Shown: piece by piece, positions 1 through 10,078 of the stretch
How positions within the stretch are numbered: position 1 is the stretch's first letter
How the letters are laid out: each line of letters begins with the position of its first letter
Source: Prosapia bicincta
Lineage: Eukaryota; Arthropoda; Insecta; Hemiptera; Cercopidae
DNA length: 64,000 nucleotides
Reading direction: 5' to 3'
Assembly (NCBI GenBank): GCA_036971475.1
Contig: JBAIZL010000008.1
Coordinates: 6,185,501-6,249,500 of the forward strand
Program-made: the position numbers and the translations under genes
Notes under the pieces: model-generated
What the model was told of the DNA's origin: nothing
Seen by the model: the letters and a program-made list of their open reading frames with translations, nothing else
Databases searched by the model: none

Positions 1-586
1 GCGCCTGGGTTGTGTGTTTTTGCACAATTTGTTACAACCCTAAAAAAGAGAACGATAAAACTCTTATGACCCACAAAGATATTGTCTTTCCAAGTCATAC
101 AGTACACTCTCTATAATATAACAAATATAATTTATTTTAATGGTGAATTATGTTTGGAGGTGAGTCTGATTGGTTGCTCATCACTCCTGAGAGCGAGGTT
201 GGGGCTCTTTGTACGCGGCTGGGTTGTGTGTTTTTGCACAATTTGTTACAACCCTAAAAAAGAGTTAGAACGATAAAACTCTTATGACCCACAAAGATAA
301 TGTCTTTCCAAGTCATACAGTAAACTCTCTATAATATAACAAAAATAATTTTTTTCAATGGTGAAATATGTTTGGAGGTGAGGCTGATTGGTTGCTCATC
401 ACTCCTGAGAGCGTGGTTGGGGCTCTCTTGTACGCGGCACGGTTGTGTGTTTTTGCACAATATGTTACAACCCTAAAAATAGTTAGAACGATAAAACTCT
501 TATGACCCACAAAGATAATGTCTTTCCAAGTCATACAGTAAACTCTCTATAATATAACAAATAATTTATTTTAATGATGAAATATG

Positions 587-805
587 TTTGGAGGTGAGGC
601 TGATTGGTTGCTCATCACTCCTGAGAGCGAGGTTGGGGCTCTCTTGTACGCGGCTGGGTTGTGTGTTTTTGCACAATTTTTTACAACCCTAAAAAAGAGT
701 TAGAACGATAAAACTCTTGAGACACACAAAGATATTGTCTTTCCAAGTCATACAGTAAACTCTCTATAATATAACAAAAATAATTTATATTAATGATGAA
801 ATATG
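587..805 (+). repeat. Type B monomer (219 bp)
   Basis: Defined by aattttttac (or aatttcttac in a sister variant, as at 806-1024), cttgagacacac in place of cttatgacccac, and gatattg. This copy also has the rarer tail aatttatattaatg, shared with copies near 3184, 9049, 11219, 12951, 14690 and 27290, which marks them as related. Type B often follows type A. Confidence 0.9.
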
Positions 806-1024
806 TTTGGAGGTGAGGCTGATTGGTTGCTCATCACTCCTGAGAGCGAGGTTGGGGCTCTCTTGTACGCGGCTGGGTTGTGTGTTTTTGCACAATTTCT
901 TACAACCCTAAAAAAGAGTTAGAACGATAAAACTCTTGAGACACACAAAGATATTGTCTTTCCAAGTCATACAGTAAACTCTCTATAATATAACAAAAAT
1001 AATTTATTTTAATGATGAAATATG

Positions 1025-1242
1025 TTTGGAGGTGAGGCTGATTGGTTGCTCATCACTCCTGAGAGCGAGGTTGGGGCTCTCTTGTACGCGGCTCGGTTGT
1101 TTGTTTTTGCACAATATGTTACAACCCTAAAAATAGTTAGAACGATAAAACTCTTATGACCCACAAAGATAATGTCTTTCCAAGTCATACAGTAAACTCT
1201 CTATAATATAACAAAAATAATTTATTTTAATGATGAAATATG
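1025..1242 (+). repeat. Type F monomer (218 bp)
   Basis: Combines the type A middle (gcggctcgg, aatatgttac, aaaaatag) with the canonical gcgagg head and the full-length aaaaataattta tail. This copy and relatives near 3490, 9355, 11308, 13037, 15645, 17600 and 19555 also read ttgtttgttttt instead of ttgtgtgttttt, which disrupts the inner gtg/cac pairing of the second inverted repeat. F may be an A/E recombinant, but its wide spread shows it is old. Confidence 0.85.
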
Positions 1243-1680
1243 TTTGGAGGTGAGGTTGATTGGTTGCTCATCACTCCTGAGAGCGAGGTTGGGGCTCTCT
1301 TGTACGTGGCTGGGTTGTGTGTTTTTGCACAATTTGTTACAACCCTAAAAAAGAGTTAGAACGATAAAACTCTTATGACCCACAAAGATAATGTCTTTCC
1401 AAGTCATACAGTAAACTCTCTATAATATAACAAAAATAATTTATTTTAATGATGAAATATGTTTGGAGGTGAGGCTGATTGGTTGCTCATCACTCCTGAG
1501 AGCGAGGTTGGGGCTCTCTTGTACGCGGCTGGGTTGTGTGTTTTTGCACAATTTTTTACAACCCTAAAAAAGAGTTAGAACGATAAAACTCTTGAGACAC
1601 ACAAAGATATTGTCTTTCCAAGTCATACAGTAAACTCTCTATAATATAACAAAAATAATTTATTCTAATGATGAAATATG

Positions 1681-1899
1681 TTTGGAGGTGAGGCTGATTG
1701 GTTGCTCATCACTCCTGAGAGCGAGGTTGGGGCTCTCTTGTACGCGCCTGGGTTGTGTGTTTTTGCACAATTTCTTACAACCCTAAAAAAGAGTTAGAAC
1801 GATAAAACTCTTATGACCCACAAAGATAATGTCTTTCCAAGTCATACAGTAAACTCTCTATAATATAACAAAAATAATTTTTTTCAATGATGAAATATG
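1681..1899 (+). repeat. Monomer with D tail (ttttttcaatg)
   Basis: The A/T tail ends in aatttttttcaatg where most copies have aatttattttaatg. The D tail is followed by a type A monomer at nearly every occurrence. Exceptions are near 37080, 40565 and 46005, where a B-like copy with gagagggagg follows, and 20572, where a hybrid follows. The D-A pair therefore looks like a fossil of an older higher-order unit. The head of a D-tailed copy varies: here gcgcctggg with atttcttac, elsewhere E-like. Confidence 0.85.
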
Positions 1900-2115
1900 T
1901 TTGGAGGTGAGGCTGATTGGTTGCTCATCACTCCTGAGAGCGTGGTTGGGGCTCTCTTGTACGCGGCTCGGTTGTGTGTTTTTGCACAATATGTTACAAC
2001 CCTAAAAATAGTTAGAACGATAAAACTCTTATGACCCACAAAGATAATGTCTTTCCAAGTCATACAGTAAACTCTCTATAATATAACAAATAATTTATTT
2101 TAATGATGAAATATG
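1900..2115 (+). repeat. Type A monomer (216 bp)
   Basis: Carries a linked set of variants: gcgtggttgg, gcggctcgg, aatatgttac, aaaaatagttag and the two-base-shorter tail aacaaataattt. These travel together in dozens of copies, so this is a true subfamily and not random noise. A subset carries gcggcacgg instead (near 428, 2831, 8695, 10867, 12599). The aaaaatag change reduces the third inverted repeat to a 4-bp stem. Confidence 0.9.
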
Positions 2116-2397
2116 TTTGGAGGTGAGGCAGATTGGTTGCTCATCACTCCTGAGAGCGAGGTTGGGGCTCTCTTGTACGCGGCTGGGTTGTGTGTTTTTG
2201 CACAATTTGTTACAACCCTAAAAAAGAGTTAGAACGATAAAACTCTTATGACCCACAAAGATTATGTCTTTCCAAGTCATACAGTAAACTCTCTATAATA
2301 TAACAAAAATAATTTATTTTAATGATGAAATATGTTTGGAGGTGAGGCTGATTGGTTGGTCATCACTCCTGAGAGCGAGGTTGGGGCTCTCTTGTAC

Positions 2398-3702
2398 GCG
2401 CCTGGGTTGTGTGTTTTTGCACAATTTGTTACAACCCTAAAAAAGAGAACGATAAAACTCTTATGACCCACAAAGATATTGTCTTTCCAAGTCATACAGT
2501 ACACTCTCTATAATATAACAAATATAATTTATTTTAATGGTGAATTATGTTTGGAGGTGAGTCTGATTGGTTGCTCATCACTCCTGAGAGCGAGGTTGGG
2601 GCTCTTTGTACGCGGCTGGGTTGTGTGTTTTTGCACAATTTGTTACAACCCTAAAAAAGAGTTAGAACGATAAAACTCTTATGACCCACAAAGATAATGT
2701 CTTTCCAAGTCATACAGTAAACTCTCTATAATATAACAAAAATAATTTTTTTCAATGGTGAAATATGTTTGGAGGTGAGGCTGATTGGTTGCTCATCACT
2801 CCTGAGAGCGTGGTTGGGGCTCTCTTGTACGCGGCACGGTTGTGTGTTTTTGCACAATATGTTACAACCCTAAAAATAGTTAGAACGATAAAACTCTTAT
2901 GACCCACAAAGATAATGTCTTTCCAAGTCATACAGTAAACTCTCTATAATATAACAAATAATTTATTTTAATGATGAAATATGTTTGGAGGTGAGGCTGA
3001 TTGGTTGCTCATCACTCCTGAGAGCGAGGTTGGGGCTCTCTTGTACGCGGCTGGGTTGTGTGTTTTTGCACAATTTTTTACAACCCTAAAAAAGAGTTAG
3101 AACGATAAAACTCTTGAGACACACAAAGATATTGTCTTTCCAAGTCATACAGTAAACTCTCTATAATATAACAAAAATAATTTATATTAATGATGAAATA
3201 TGTTTGGAGGTGAGGCTGATTGGTTGCTCATCACTCCTGAGAGCGAGGTTGGGGCTCTCTTGTACGCGGCTGGGTTGTGTGTTTTTGCACAATTTCTTAC
3301 AACCCTAAAAAAGAGTTAGAACGATAAAACTCTTGAGACATACAAAGATATTGTCTTTCCAAGTCATACAGTAAACTCTCTATAATATAACAAAAATAAT
3401 TTATTTTAATGATGAAATATGTTTGGAGGTGAGGCTGATTGGTTGCTCATCACTCCTGAGAGCGAGGTTGGGGCTCTCTTGTACGCGGCTCGGTTGTTTG
3501 TTTTTGCACAATATGTTACAACCCTAAAAATAGTTAGAACGATAAAACTCTTATGACCCACAAAGATAATGTCTTTCCAAGTCATACAGTAAACTCTCTA
3601 TAATATAACAAAAATAATTTATTTTAATGATGAAATATGTTTGGAGGTGAGGCTGATTGGTTGCTCATCACTCCTGAGAGCGAGGTTGGGGCTCTCTTGT
3701 AC
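2398..3702. repeat. 11-mer block, copy 2
   Basis: Second copy of 1-1305 at an offset of exactly 2397 bases. Its only obvious private change is gagacatac near 3337. Its downstream half (2751 onward) was also copied to 8615-10078. Confidence 0.9.
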
Positions 3703-4073
3703 GCGCCTGGGTTGTGTGTTTTTGCACAATTTGTTACAACCCTAAAAAAGAGAACGATAAAACTCTTATGACCCACAAAGATATTGTCTTTCCAAGTCAT
3801 ACAGTAAACTCTCTATAATATAACAAATATAATTTATTTTAATGATGAAATATGTTTGGAGGTGAGGCTGATTGGTTGCTCATCACTCCTGAGAGCGAGG
3901 TTGGGGCTCTCTTGTACGCGGCTGGGTTGTGTGTTTTTGCACAATTTGTTACAACCCTAAAAAAGAGTTAGAACGATAAAACTCTTATGACCCACAAAGA
4001 TAATGTCTTTCCAAGTCATACAGTAAACTCTCTATAATATAACAAAAATAATTTATTTTAATGATGAAATATG

Positions 4074-4288
4074 TTTGGAGGTGAGGCTGATTGGTTGCTC
4101 ATCACTCCTGAGAGCGAGGTTGGGGCTCTCTTGTACGCGCCTGGGTTGTGTGTTTTTGCACAATTTGTTACAACCCTAAAAAAGAGAACGATAAAACTCT
4201 TATGACCCACAAAGATATTGTCTTTCCAAGTCATACAGTAAACTCTCTATAATATAACAAATATAATTTATTTTAATGATGAAATATG
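4074..4288 (+). repeat. Type C monomer (215 bp)
   Basis: Differs from the canonical monomer by gcgcctggg instead of gcggctggg, loss of four bases (gagttagaacg becomes gagaacg), gatattg instead of gataatg, and a tail reading aacaaatataattt. The four-base loss shortens the third inverted repeat from a 7-bp to a 5-bp stem. Type C is common throughout and alternates with type E between 3703 and 5437. Confidence 0.9.
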
Positions 4289-4724
4289 TTTGGAGGTGAG
4301 GCTGATTGGTTGCTCATCACTCCTGAGAGCGAGGTTGGGGCTCTCTTGTACGCGGCTGGGTTGTGTGTTTTGCACAATTTGTTACAACCCTAAAAAAGAG
4401 TTAGAACAATAAAACTCTTATGACCCACAAAGATAATGTCTTTCCAAGTCATACAGTAAACTCTCTATAATATAACAAAAATAATTTATTTTAATGATGA
4501 AATATGTTTGGAGGTGAGGCTGATTGGTTGCTCATCACTCCTGAGAGCGAGGTTGGGGCTCTCTTGTACGCGCCTGGGTTGTGTGTTTTTGCACAATTTG
4601 TTACAACCCTAAAAAAGAGAACGATAAAACTCTTATGACCCACAAAGATATTGTCTTTCCAAGTCATACAGTAAACTCTCTATAGTATAACAAATATAAT
4701 TTATTTTAATGATGAAATATGTTT

Positions 4725-4756
4725 GGAGGTGAGGCTGATTGGTTGCTCATCACTCC
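4725..4756. other. Imperfect inverted repeat 1 (monomer positions 4-35)
   Basis: The left arm ggag-g-tgag pairs with the right arm ctca-tca-ctcc around a 12-base loop (gctgattggttg), leaving a small internal loop. It recurs in nearly every monomer. A second, overlapping dyad joins tgatga at the end of the preceding monomer to tcatca at positions 26-31. Confidence 0.6.
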
Positions 4757-4757
4757 T

Positions 4758-4778
4758 GAGAGCGAGGTTGGGGCTCTC
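4758..4778. other. Perfect 6-bp inverted repeat 2 (positions 37-57)
   Basis: gagagc at positions 37-42 is the exact reverse complement of gctctc at 52-57, with a 9-base loop. The most frequent variant in this area (gcgagg to gcgtgg in types A and H) falls in the loop and leaves both arms intact. Rare arm changes do occur, for example gagaggg near 37138, gagatcg near 24738 and a three-base loss near 42158. Confidence 0.7.
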
Positions 4779-4790
4779 TTGTACGCGGCT

Positions 4791-4824
4791 GGGTTGTGTG
4801 TTTTTGCACAATTTGTTACAACCC
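4791..4824. other. Perfect 7-bp inverted repeat 3 (positions 70-103)
   Basis: gggttgt at positions 70-76 pairs with acaaccc at 97-103. An inner or competing hairpin is possible: gtg/cac at 77-79 and 86-88, or ttgtg/cacaa at 73-77 and 86-90. Types with gcggctcgg lose the outermost pair. Confidence 0.7.
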
Positions 4825-4829
4825 TAAAA

Positions 4830-4853
4830 AAGAGTTAGAACGATAAAACTCTT
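4830..4853. other. Perfect 7-bp inverted repeat 4 (positions 109-132)
   Basis: aagagtt at positions 109-115 pairs with aactctt at 126-132 around a 10-base loop (agaacgataa). The right arm is almost invariant in the window, including both the ttatgaccc and ttgagacacac variants. The left arm is shortened in type C and altered in types A and F. Confidence 0.7.
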
Positions 4854-4870
4854 ATGACCCACAAAGATAA

Positions 4871-4907
4871 TGTCTTTCCAAGTCATACAGTAAACTCTCT
4901 ATAATAT
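4871..4907. other. Low-variation box (positions 150-186)
   Basis: The stretch running from tgtctttccaag through tcatacag to ctctctataa is nearly the same in every monomer of all types. The exceptions are few: gtacactc in one lineage, ccaaatcat near 24640, 25727 and 28331, cttgccaag near 15290, 17243 and 19201, and the cluster at 13750-13778. Conservation across subfamilies could reflect protein binding or nucleosome phasing, but recent homogenisation alone could also produce it. Confidence 0.55.
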
Positions 4908-4940
4908 AACAAAAATAATTTATTTTAATGATGAAATATG
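4902..4940. other. A/T-rich tail (positions 181-219)
   Basis: Only about four of the last 39 bases are G or C. This tail carries most of the length variation between types (aacaaaaataa, aacaaatataa, aacaaataa) and the D-tail change. Several hybrid-monomer junctions fall in or near it (8417-8631, 9938-10150, 14270-14485). It may be a preferred exchange zone or a nucleosome-poor linker. Confidence 0.7.
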
Positions 4941-5437
4941 TTTGGAGGTGAGGCTGATTGGTTGCTCATCACTCCTGAGAGCGAGGTTGGGGCTCTCTTG
5001 TACGCGCCTGGGTTGTGTGTTTTTGCACAATTTGTTACAACCCTAAAAAAGAGAACGATAAAACTCTTATGACCCACAAAGATATTGTCTTTCCAAGTCA
5101 TACAGTAAACTCTCTATAATATAACAAATATAATTTATTTTAATGATGAAATATGTTTGGAGGTGAGGCTGATTGGTTGCTCATCACTCCTGAGAGCGAG
5201 GTTGGGGCTCTCTTGTACGCGGCTGGGTTGTGTGTTTTTGCACAATTTGTTACAACCCTAAAAAAGAGTTAGAACAATAAAACTCTTATGACCCACAAAG
5301 ATAATGTCTTTCCAAGTCATACAGTAAACTCTCTATAATATAACAAAAATAATTTATTTTAATGATGAAATATGTTTGGAGGTGAGGCTGATTGGTTGCT
5401 CATCACTCCTGAGAGCGAGGTTGGAGCTCTCTTGTAC

Positions 5438-8400
5438 GCGCCTGGGTTGTGTGTTTTTGCACAATTTGTTACAACCTTAAAAAAGTGAACGATAAAACTC
5501 TTATGACCCACAAAGATATTGTCTTTCCAAGTCATACAGTAAACTCTCTATAATATAACAAATATAATTTATTTTAATGATGAAATATGTTTGGAGGTAA
5601 GGCTGATTGGTTGCTCATCACTCCTGAGAGCGAGGTTGGGGCTCTCTTGTACGCGGCTGGGTTGTGTGTTTTTGCACAATTTGTTACAACCCTAAAAAAG
5701 AGTTAGAACGATAAAACTCTTATGACCCACAAAGATAATGTCTTTCCAAGTCATACAGTAAACTCTCTATAATATAACAAAAATAATTTTTTTCAATGAT
5801 GAAATATGTTTGGAGGTGAGGTTGATTGGTTGCTCAACACTCCTGAGAGCGTGGTTGGGGCTCTCTTGTACACGGCTCGGTTGTGTGTTTTTGCACAATA
5901 TGTTACAACCCTAAAAATAGTTAGAACGATAAAACTCTTATGACCCACAAAGATAATGTCTTTCCAAGTCATACAGTAAACTCTCTATAATATAACAAAT
6001 AATTTATTTTAATGATGAAATATGTTTGGAGGTGAGGCTGATTGGTTGCTCATCACTCCTGAGAGCGAGGTTGGGGCTCTCTTGTACGCGGCTGGGTTGT
6101 GTGTTTTTGCACAATTTGTTACAACCCTAAAAAAGAGTTAGAACGATAAAACTCTTATGACCCACAAAGATAATGTCTTTCCAAGTCATACAGTAAACTC
6201 TCTATAATATAACAAAAATAATTTATTTTAATGATGAAATATGTTTGGAGGTGAGGCTGATTGGTTGGTCATCACTCCTGAGAGCGAGGTTGGGGCTCTC
6301 TTGTACGCCTCTGGGTTGTGTGTTTTTGCACAATTTGTTACAACCCTAAGAAAGAGAACGATAAAACTCTTATGACCCACAAAGATATTGTCTTTCCAAG
6401 TCATACAGTACACTCTCTGTAATATAACAAATATAATTTATTTTAATGATGAAATATGTTTGGAGGTGAGGCTGATTGGTTGCTCATCACTCCTGAGAGC
6501 GAGGTTGGGGCTCTCTTGTACGCGCCTGGGTTGTGTTTTTGCACAATTTGTTACAACCCTAAAAAAGAGAACGATAAAACTCTTATGACCCACAAAGATA
6601 TTGTCTTTCCAAGTCATACAGTAAACTCTCTATAATATAACAAATATAATTTATTTTAATGATGAAATATGTTTGGAGGTGAGGCTGATTGGTTGCTCAT
6701 CACTCCTGAGAGCGAGGTTGGGGCTCTCTTGTACGCGGCTGGGTTGTGTGTTTTTGCACAATTTGTTACAACCCTAAAAAAGAGTTAGAACGATAAAACT
6801 CTTATGACCCACAAAGATAATGTCTTTCCAAGTCATACAGTAAACTCTCTATAATATAACAAAAATAATTTATTTTAATGATGAAATATGTTTGGAGGTG
6901 AGGCTGATTGGTTGCTCATCACTCCTGAGAGCGAGGTTGGGGCTCTCTTGTACGCGGCTGGGTTGTGTGTTTTTGCACAATTTTTTACAACCCTAAAAAA
7001 GAGTTAGAACGATAAAACTCTTGAGACACACAAAGATATTGTCTTTCCAAGTCATACAGTAAACTCTCTATAATATAACAAAAATAATTTATTTTAATGA
7101 TGAAATATGTTTGGAGGTGAGGCTGATTGGTTGCTCATCACTCCTGAGAGCGAGGTTGGGGCTCTCTTGTACGCGCCTGGGTTGTGTGTTTTTGCACAAT
7201 TTCTTACAACCCTAAAAAAGAGTTAGAACGATAAAACTCTTATGACCCACAAAGATAATGTCTTTCCAAGTCATACAGTAAACTCTCTATAATATAACAA
7301 AAATAATTTATTTTAATGATGAAATATGTTTGGAGGTGAAGCTGATTGGTTGCTCATCACTCCTGAGAGCGAGGTTGGAGCTCTCTTGTACGCCCCTGGG
7401 TTGTGTGTTTTTGCACAATTTGTTACAACCCTAAAAAAGTGAACGATAAAACTCTTATGACCCACAAAGATATTGTCTTTCCAAGTCATACAGTAAACTC
7501 TCTATAATATAACAAATATAATTTATTTTAATGATGAAATATGTTTGGAGGTGAGGCTGATTGGTTGCTCATCACTCCTGAGAGCGAGGTTGGGGCTCTC
7601 TTGTACGCGGCTGGGTTGTGTGTTTTTGCACAATTTGTTACAACCCTAAAAAAGAGTTAGAACGATAAAACTCTTATGACCCACAAAGATAATGTCTTTC
7701 CAAGTCATACAGTAAACTCTCTATAATATAACAAAAATAATTTTTTTCAATGATGAAAAATGTTTGGAGGTGAGGCTGATTGGTTGCTCATCACTCCTGA
7801 GAGCGTGGTTGGGGCTCTCTTGTACGCGGCTCGGTTGTGTGTTTTTGCACAATATGTTACAACCCTAAAAATAGTTAGAACGATAAAACTCTTATGACCC
7901 ACAAAGATAATGTCTTTCCAAGTCATACAGTAAACTCTCTATAATATAACAAATAATTTATTTTAATGATGAAATATGTTTGGAGGTGAGGCTGATTGGT
8001 TGCTCATCACTCCTGAGAGCGAGGTTGGGGCTCTCTTGTACGCGGCTGGGTTGTGTGTTTTTGCACAATTTGTTACAACCCTAAAAAAGAGTTAGAACGA
8101 TAAAACTCTTATGACCCACAAAGATAATGTCTTTCCAAGTCATACAGTAAACTCTCTATAATATAACAAAAATAATTTATTTTAATGATGAAATATGTTT
8201 GGAGGTGAGGCTGATTGGTTGGTCATCACTCCTGAGAGCGAGGTTGGGGCTCTCTTGTACGCGCCTGGGTTGTGTGTTTTTGCACAATTTGTTACAACCC
8301 TAAAAAAGAGTTAGAACGATAAAACTCTTATGACCCACAAAGATAATGTCTTTCCAAGTCATACAGTAAACTCTCTATAATATAACAAAAATAATTTATT

Positions 8401-8614
8401 TTAATGATGAAATATGTTTGGAGGTGAGGCTGATTGGTTTGTCATCACTCCTGAGAGCGAGGTTGGGGCTCTCTTGTACGCGCCTGGGTTGTGTGTTTTT
8501 GCACAATTTGTTACAACCCTAAAAAAGAGAACGATAAAACTCTTATGACCCACAAAGATATTGTCTTTCCAAGTCATACAGTACACTCTATATAATATAA
8601 CAAATATAATTTTT
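5438..8614. repeat. Mixed monomers, no clear long period
   Basis: Satellite only. The order includes C, E with D tail, A (tacacggctcgg), E, C with gttggtcatc, C, E, B-like copies, C with aaaaagtgaacg, E with D tail, A, E, then two C-like copies. Private marks include ctaagaaagag near 6347, a two-base loss in ttgtgttttt near 6532, and cgcccctggg near 7391. The C copy starting at 6244 is followed by another C copy instead of the usual gctctttg E copy. Confidence 0.85.
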
Positions 8615-8631
8615 TTCAATGGTGAAATATG
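8417..8631 (+). repeat. Hybrid monomer: C head with D tail (215 bp)
   Basis: The first part is the marked C copy (gcgcctggg, gagaacg, gatattg, gtacactc, aacaaatataattt). The end switches to ttttttcaatggtg, the tail that in the 2335-2766 copy lies one monomer further on, and the gcggcacgg A monomer follows directly. The intervening E monomer is therefore missing. The switch falls in the shared ataattt run near 8605-8613. Confidence 0.85.
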
Positions 8632-10078
8632 TTTGGAGGTGAGGCTGATTGGTTGCTCATCACTCCTGAGAGCGTGGTTGGGGCTCTCTTGTACGCGGCA
8701 CGGTTGTGTGTTTTTGCACAATATGTTACAACCCTAAAAATAGTTAGAACGATAAAACTCTTATGACCCACAAAGATAATGTCTTTCCAAGTCATACAGT
8801 AAACTCTCTATAATATAACAAATAATTTATTTTAATGATGAAATATGTTTGGAGGTGAGGCTGATTGGTTGCTCATCACTCCTGAGAGCGAGGTTGGGGC
8901 TCTCTTGTACGCGGCTGGGTTGTGTGTTTTTGCACAATTTTTTACAACCCTAAAAAAGAGTTAGAACGATAAAACTCTTGAGACACACAAAGATATTGTC
9001 TTTCCAAGTCATACAGTAAACTCTCTATAATATAACAAAAATAATTTATATTAATGATGAAATATGTTTGGAGGTGAGGCTGATTGGTTGCTCATCACTC
9101 CTGAGAGCGAGGTTGGGGCTCTCTTGTACGCGGCTGGGTTGTGTGTTTTTGCACAATTTCTTACAACCCTAAAAAAGAGTTAGAACGATAAAACTCTTGA
9201 GACACACAAAGATATTGTCTTTCCAAGTCATACAGTAAACTCTCTATAATATAACAAAAATAATTTATTTTAATGATGAAATATGTTTGGAGGTGAGGCT
9301 GATTGGTTGCTCATCACTCCTGAGAGCGAGGTTGGGGCTCTCTTGTACGCGGCTCGGTTGTTTGTTTTTGCACAATATGTTACAACCCTAAAAATAGTTA
9401 GAACGATAAAACTCTTATGACCCACAAAGATAATGTCTTTCCAAGTCATACAGTAAACTCTCTATAATATAACAAAAATAATTTATTTTAATGATGAAAT
9501 ATGTTTGGAGGTGAGGCTGATTGGTTGCTCATCACTCCTGAGAGCGAGGTTGGGGCTCTCTTGTACGCGCCTGGGTTGTGTGTTTTTGCACAATTTGTTA
9601 CAACCCTAAAAAAGAGAACGATAAAACTCTTATGACCCACAAAGATATTGTCTTTAAAAGTCATACAGTAAACTCTCTATAATATAACAAATATAATTTA
9701 TTTTAATGATGAAATATGTTTGGAGGTGAGGCTGATTGGTTGCTCATCACTCCTGAGAGCGAGGTTGGGGCTCTCTTGTACGCGGCTGGGTTGTGTGTTT
9801 TTGCACAATTTGTTACAACCCTAAAAAAGAGTTAGAACGATAAAACTCTTATGACCCACAAAGATAATGTCTTTCCAAGTCATACAGTAAACTCTCTATA
9901 ATATAACAAAAATAATTTATTTTAATGATGAAATATGTTTGGAGGTGAGGCTGATTGGTTGCTCATCACTCCTGAGAGCGAGGTTGGGGCTCTCTTGTAC
10001 GCGCCTGGGTTGTGTGTTTTTGCACAATTTGTTACTACCCTAAAAAAGAGAACGATAAAACTCTTATGACCCACAAAG
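8615..10078. repeat. Displaced copy of 2751-4214 (offset 5864)
   Basis: Reproduces the series A with gcggcacgg, B with tatattaatg, B sister, ttgtttg F, C, E, C at an offset of 5864 bases (2831 to 8695, 3703 to 9567, 4137 to 10001). A private change, ctttaaaag near 9653, shows later divergence. It ends at gataatg near 10080, where the source has gatattg. Confidence 0.85.

Larger units (their letters stand above)
1..1305. repeat. 11-mer block, copy 1 (period 2397, truncated at window start)
   Basis: Matches 2398-3702 base for base apart from rare substitutions. Shared private marks are gtacactc at 111, tggtgaatta at 141, gagtctgatt, gctctttgta, gcggcacgg, a tatattaatg tail and a ttgtttg F monomer, in the same order. 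Homology stops after 1305, where copy 1 continues with an E monomer (gtacgtggctggg) and copy 2 with a C monomer. Confidence 0.9.
1306..2397. repeat. Five-monomer spacer between 11-mer copies
   Basis: Satellite only: in order E, B (tail with attctaatg), D-tailed, A, E (with gcagattgg and gattatg), then the head of a C copy marked by gttggtcatc near 2357. That mark recurs near 6266, 8219, 10392, 12124, 14077 and 16249, in most cases just upstream of gtacactc. Confidence 0.85.
4722..4940 (+). repeat. Canonical monomer (type E, 219 bp)
   Basis: This copy matches the majority base at every diagnostic site and serves as the reference for monomer numbering (position 1 = 4722). Diagnostic states are gcgaggttgg, gcggctggg, aatttgttac, aaaaaagagttag, ttatgaccc, gataatg and aaaaataatttatttt. 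It has 81 G/C in 219 bases, 56% GC in positions 1-80 and under 20% in the last 50. It contains four CpG sites, at positions 42, 63, 65 and 120. Confidence 0.95.
3703..5437. repeat. C-E dimer sub-array, four 434-bp units
   Basis: Type C (215 bp) and type E (219 bp) alternate strictly. The gcgcctggg marker lies at 3703, 4137, 4570, 5004 and 5438, giving unit lengths of 434, 433, 434 and 434. The 433-bp unit lacks one T of the ttttt run near 4369. The aacaata change appears in the second and fourth E copies but not the third. This is the simplest higher-order structure in the window. Confidence 0.92.

Noticed and set aside
82..276. 64-codon plus-strand frame, repeated near 2479, 10514, 12246, 14199 and 16371
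   Set aside because: It is a translation of the C/E monomer junction, overlaps minus-strand frames of the same kind, and recurs only because the DNA repeats. The same monomer positions are closed by stops in other types.
4758..4778. tRNA-derived repeat with RNA polymerase III A and B boxes
   Set aside because: The region around gaggttggggctc resembles a T-arm only superficially. It misses several required B-box positions, and no A box lies at a proper distance.
4891..4905. Bacterial -10 box (tataat) or eukaryotic TATA box, with an inverted CCAAT (attgg) in each monomer
   Set aside because: The motifs are present in every monomer but sit in A/T-rich sequence. No suitably spaced -35 element was found and there is no downstream gene. 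Satellite transcription is possible but not shown by this.
4920..4935. Yeast-type replication origin consensus in the A/T tail
   Set aside because: The best alignment (the atttatatta variants of type B) still misses at least one required position, and A/T-rich tails match by chance.
4722..4940. CENP-B box
   Set aside because: The required ttcg/cgaa core occurs on neither strand of the consensus monomer.
8401..8721. Longest open frame, 106 codons on the minus strand
   Set aside because: It runs through one and a half satellite monomers and is long only because a hybrid monomer shifts the frame. Similar 60-95 codon frames recur at the same monomer position throughout. No domain, codon bias or separate conservation is visible.
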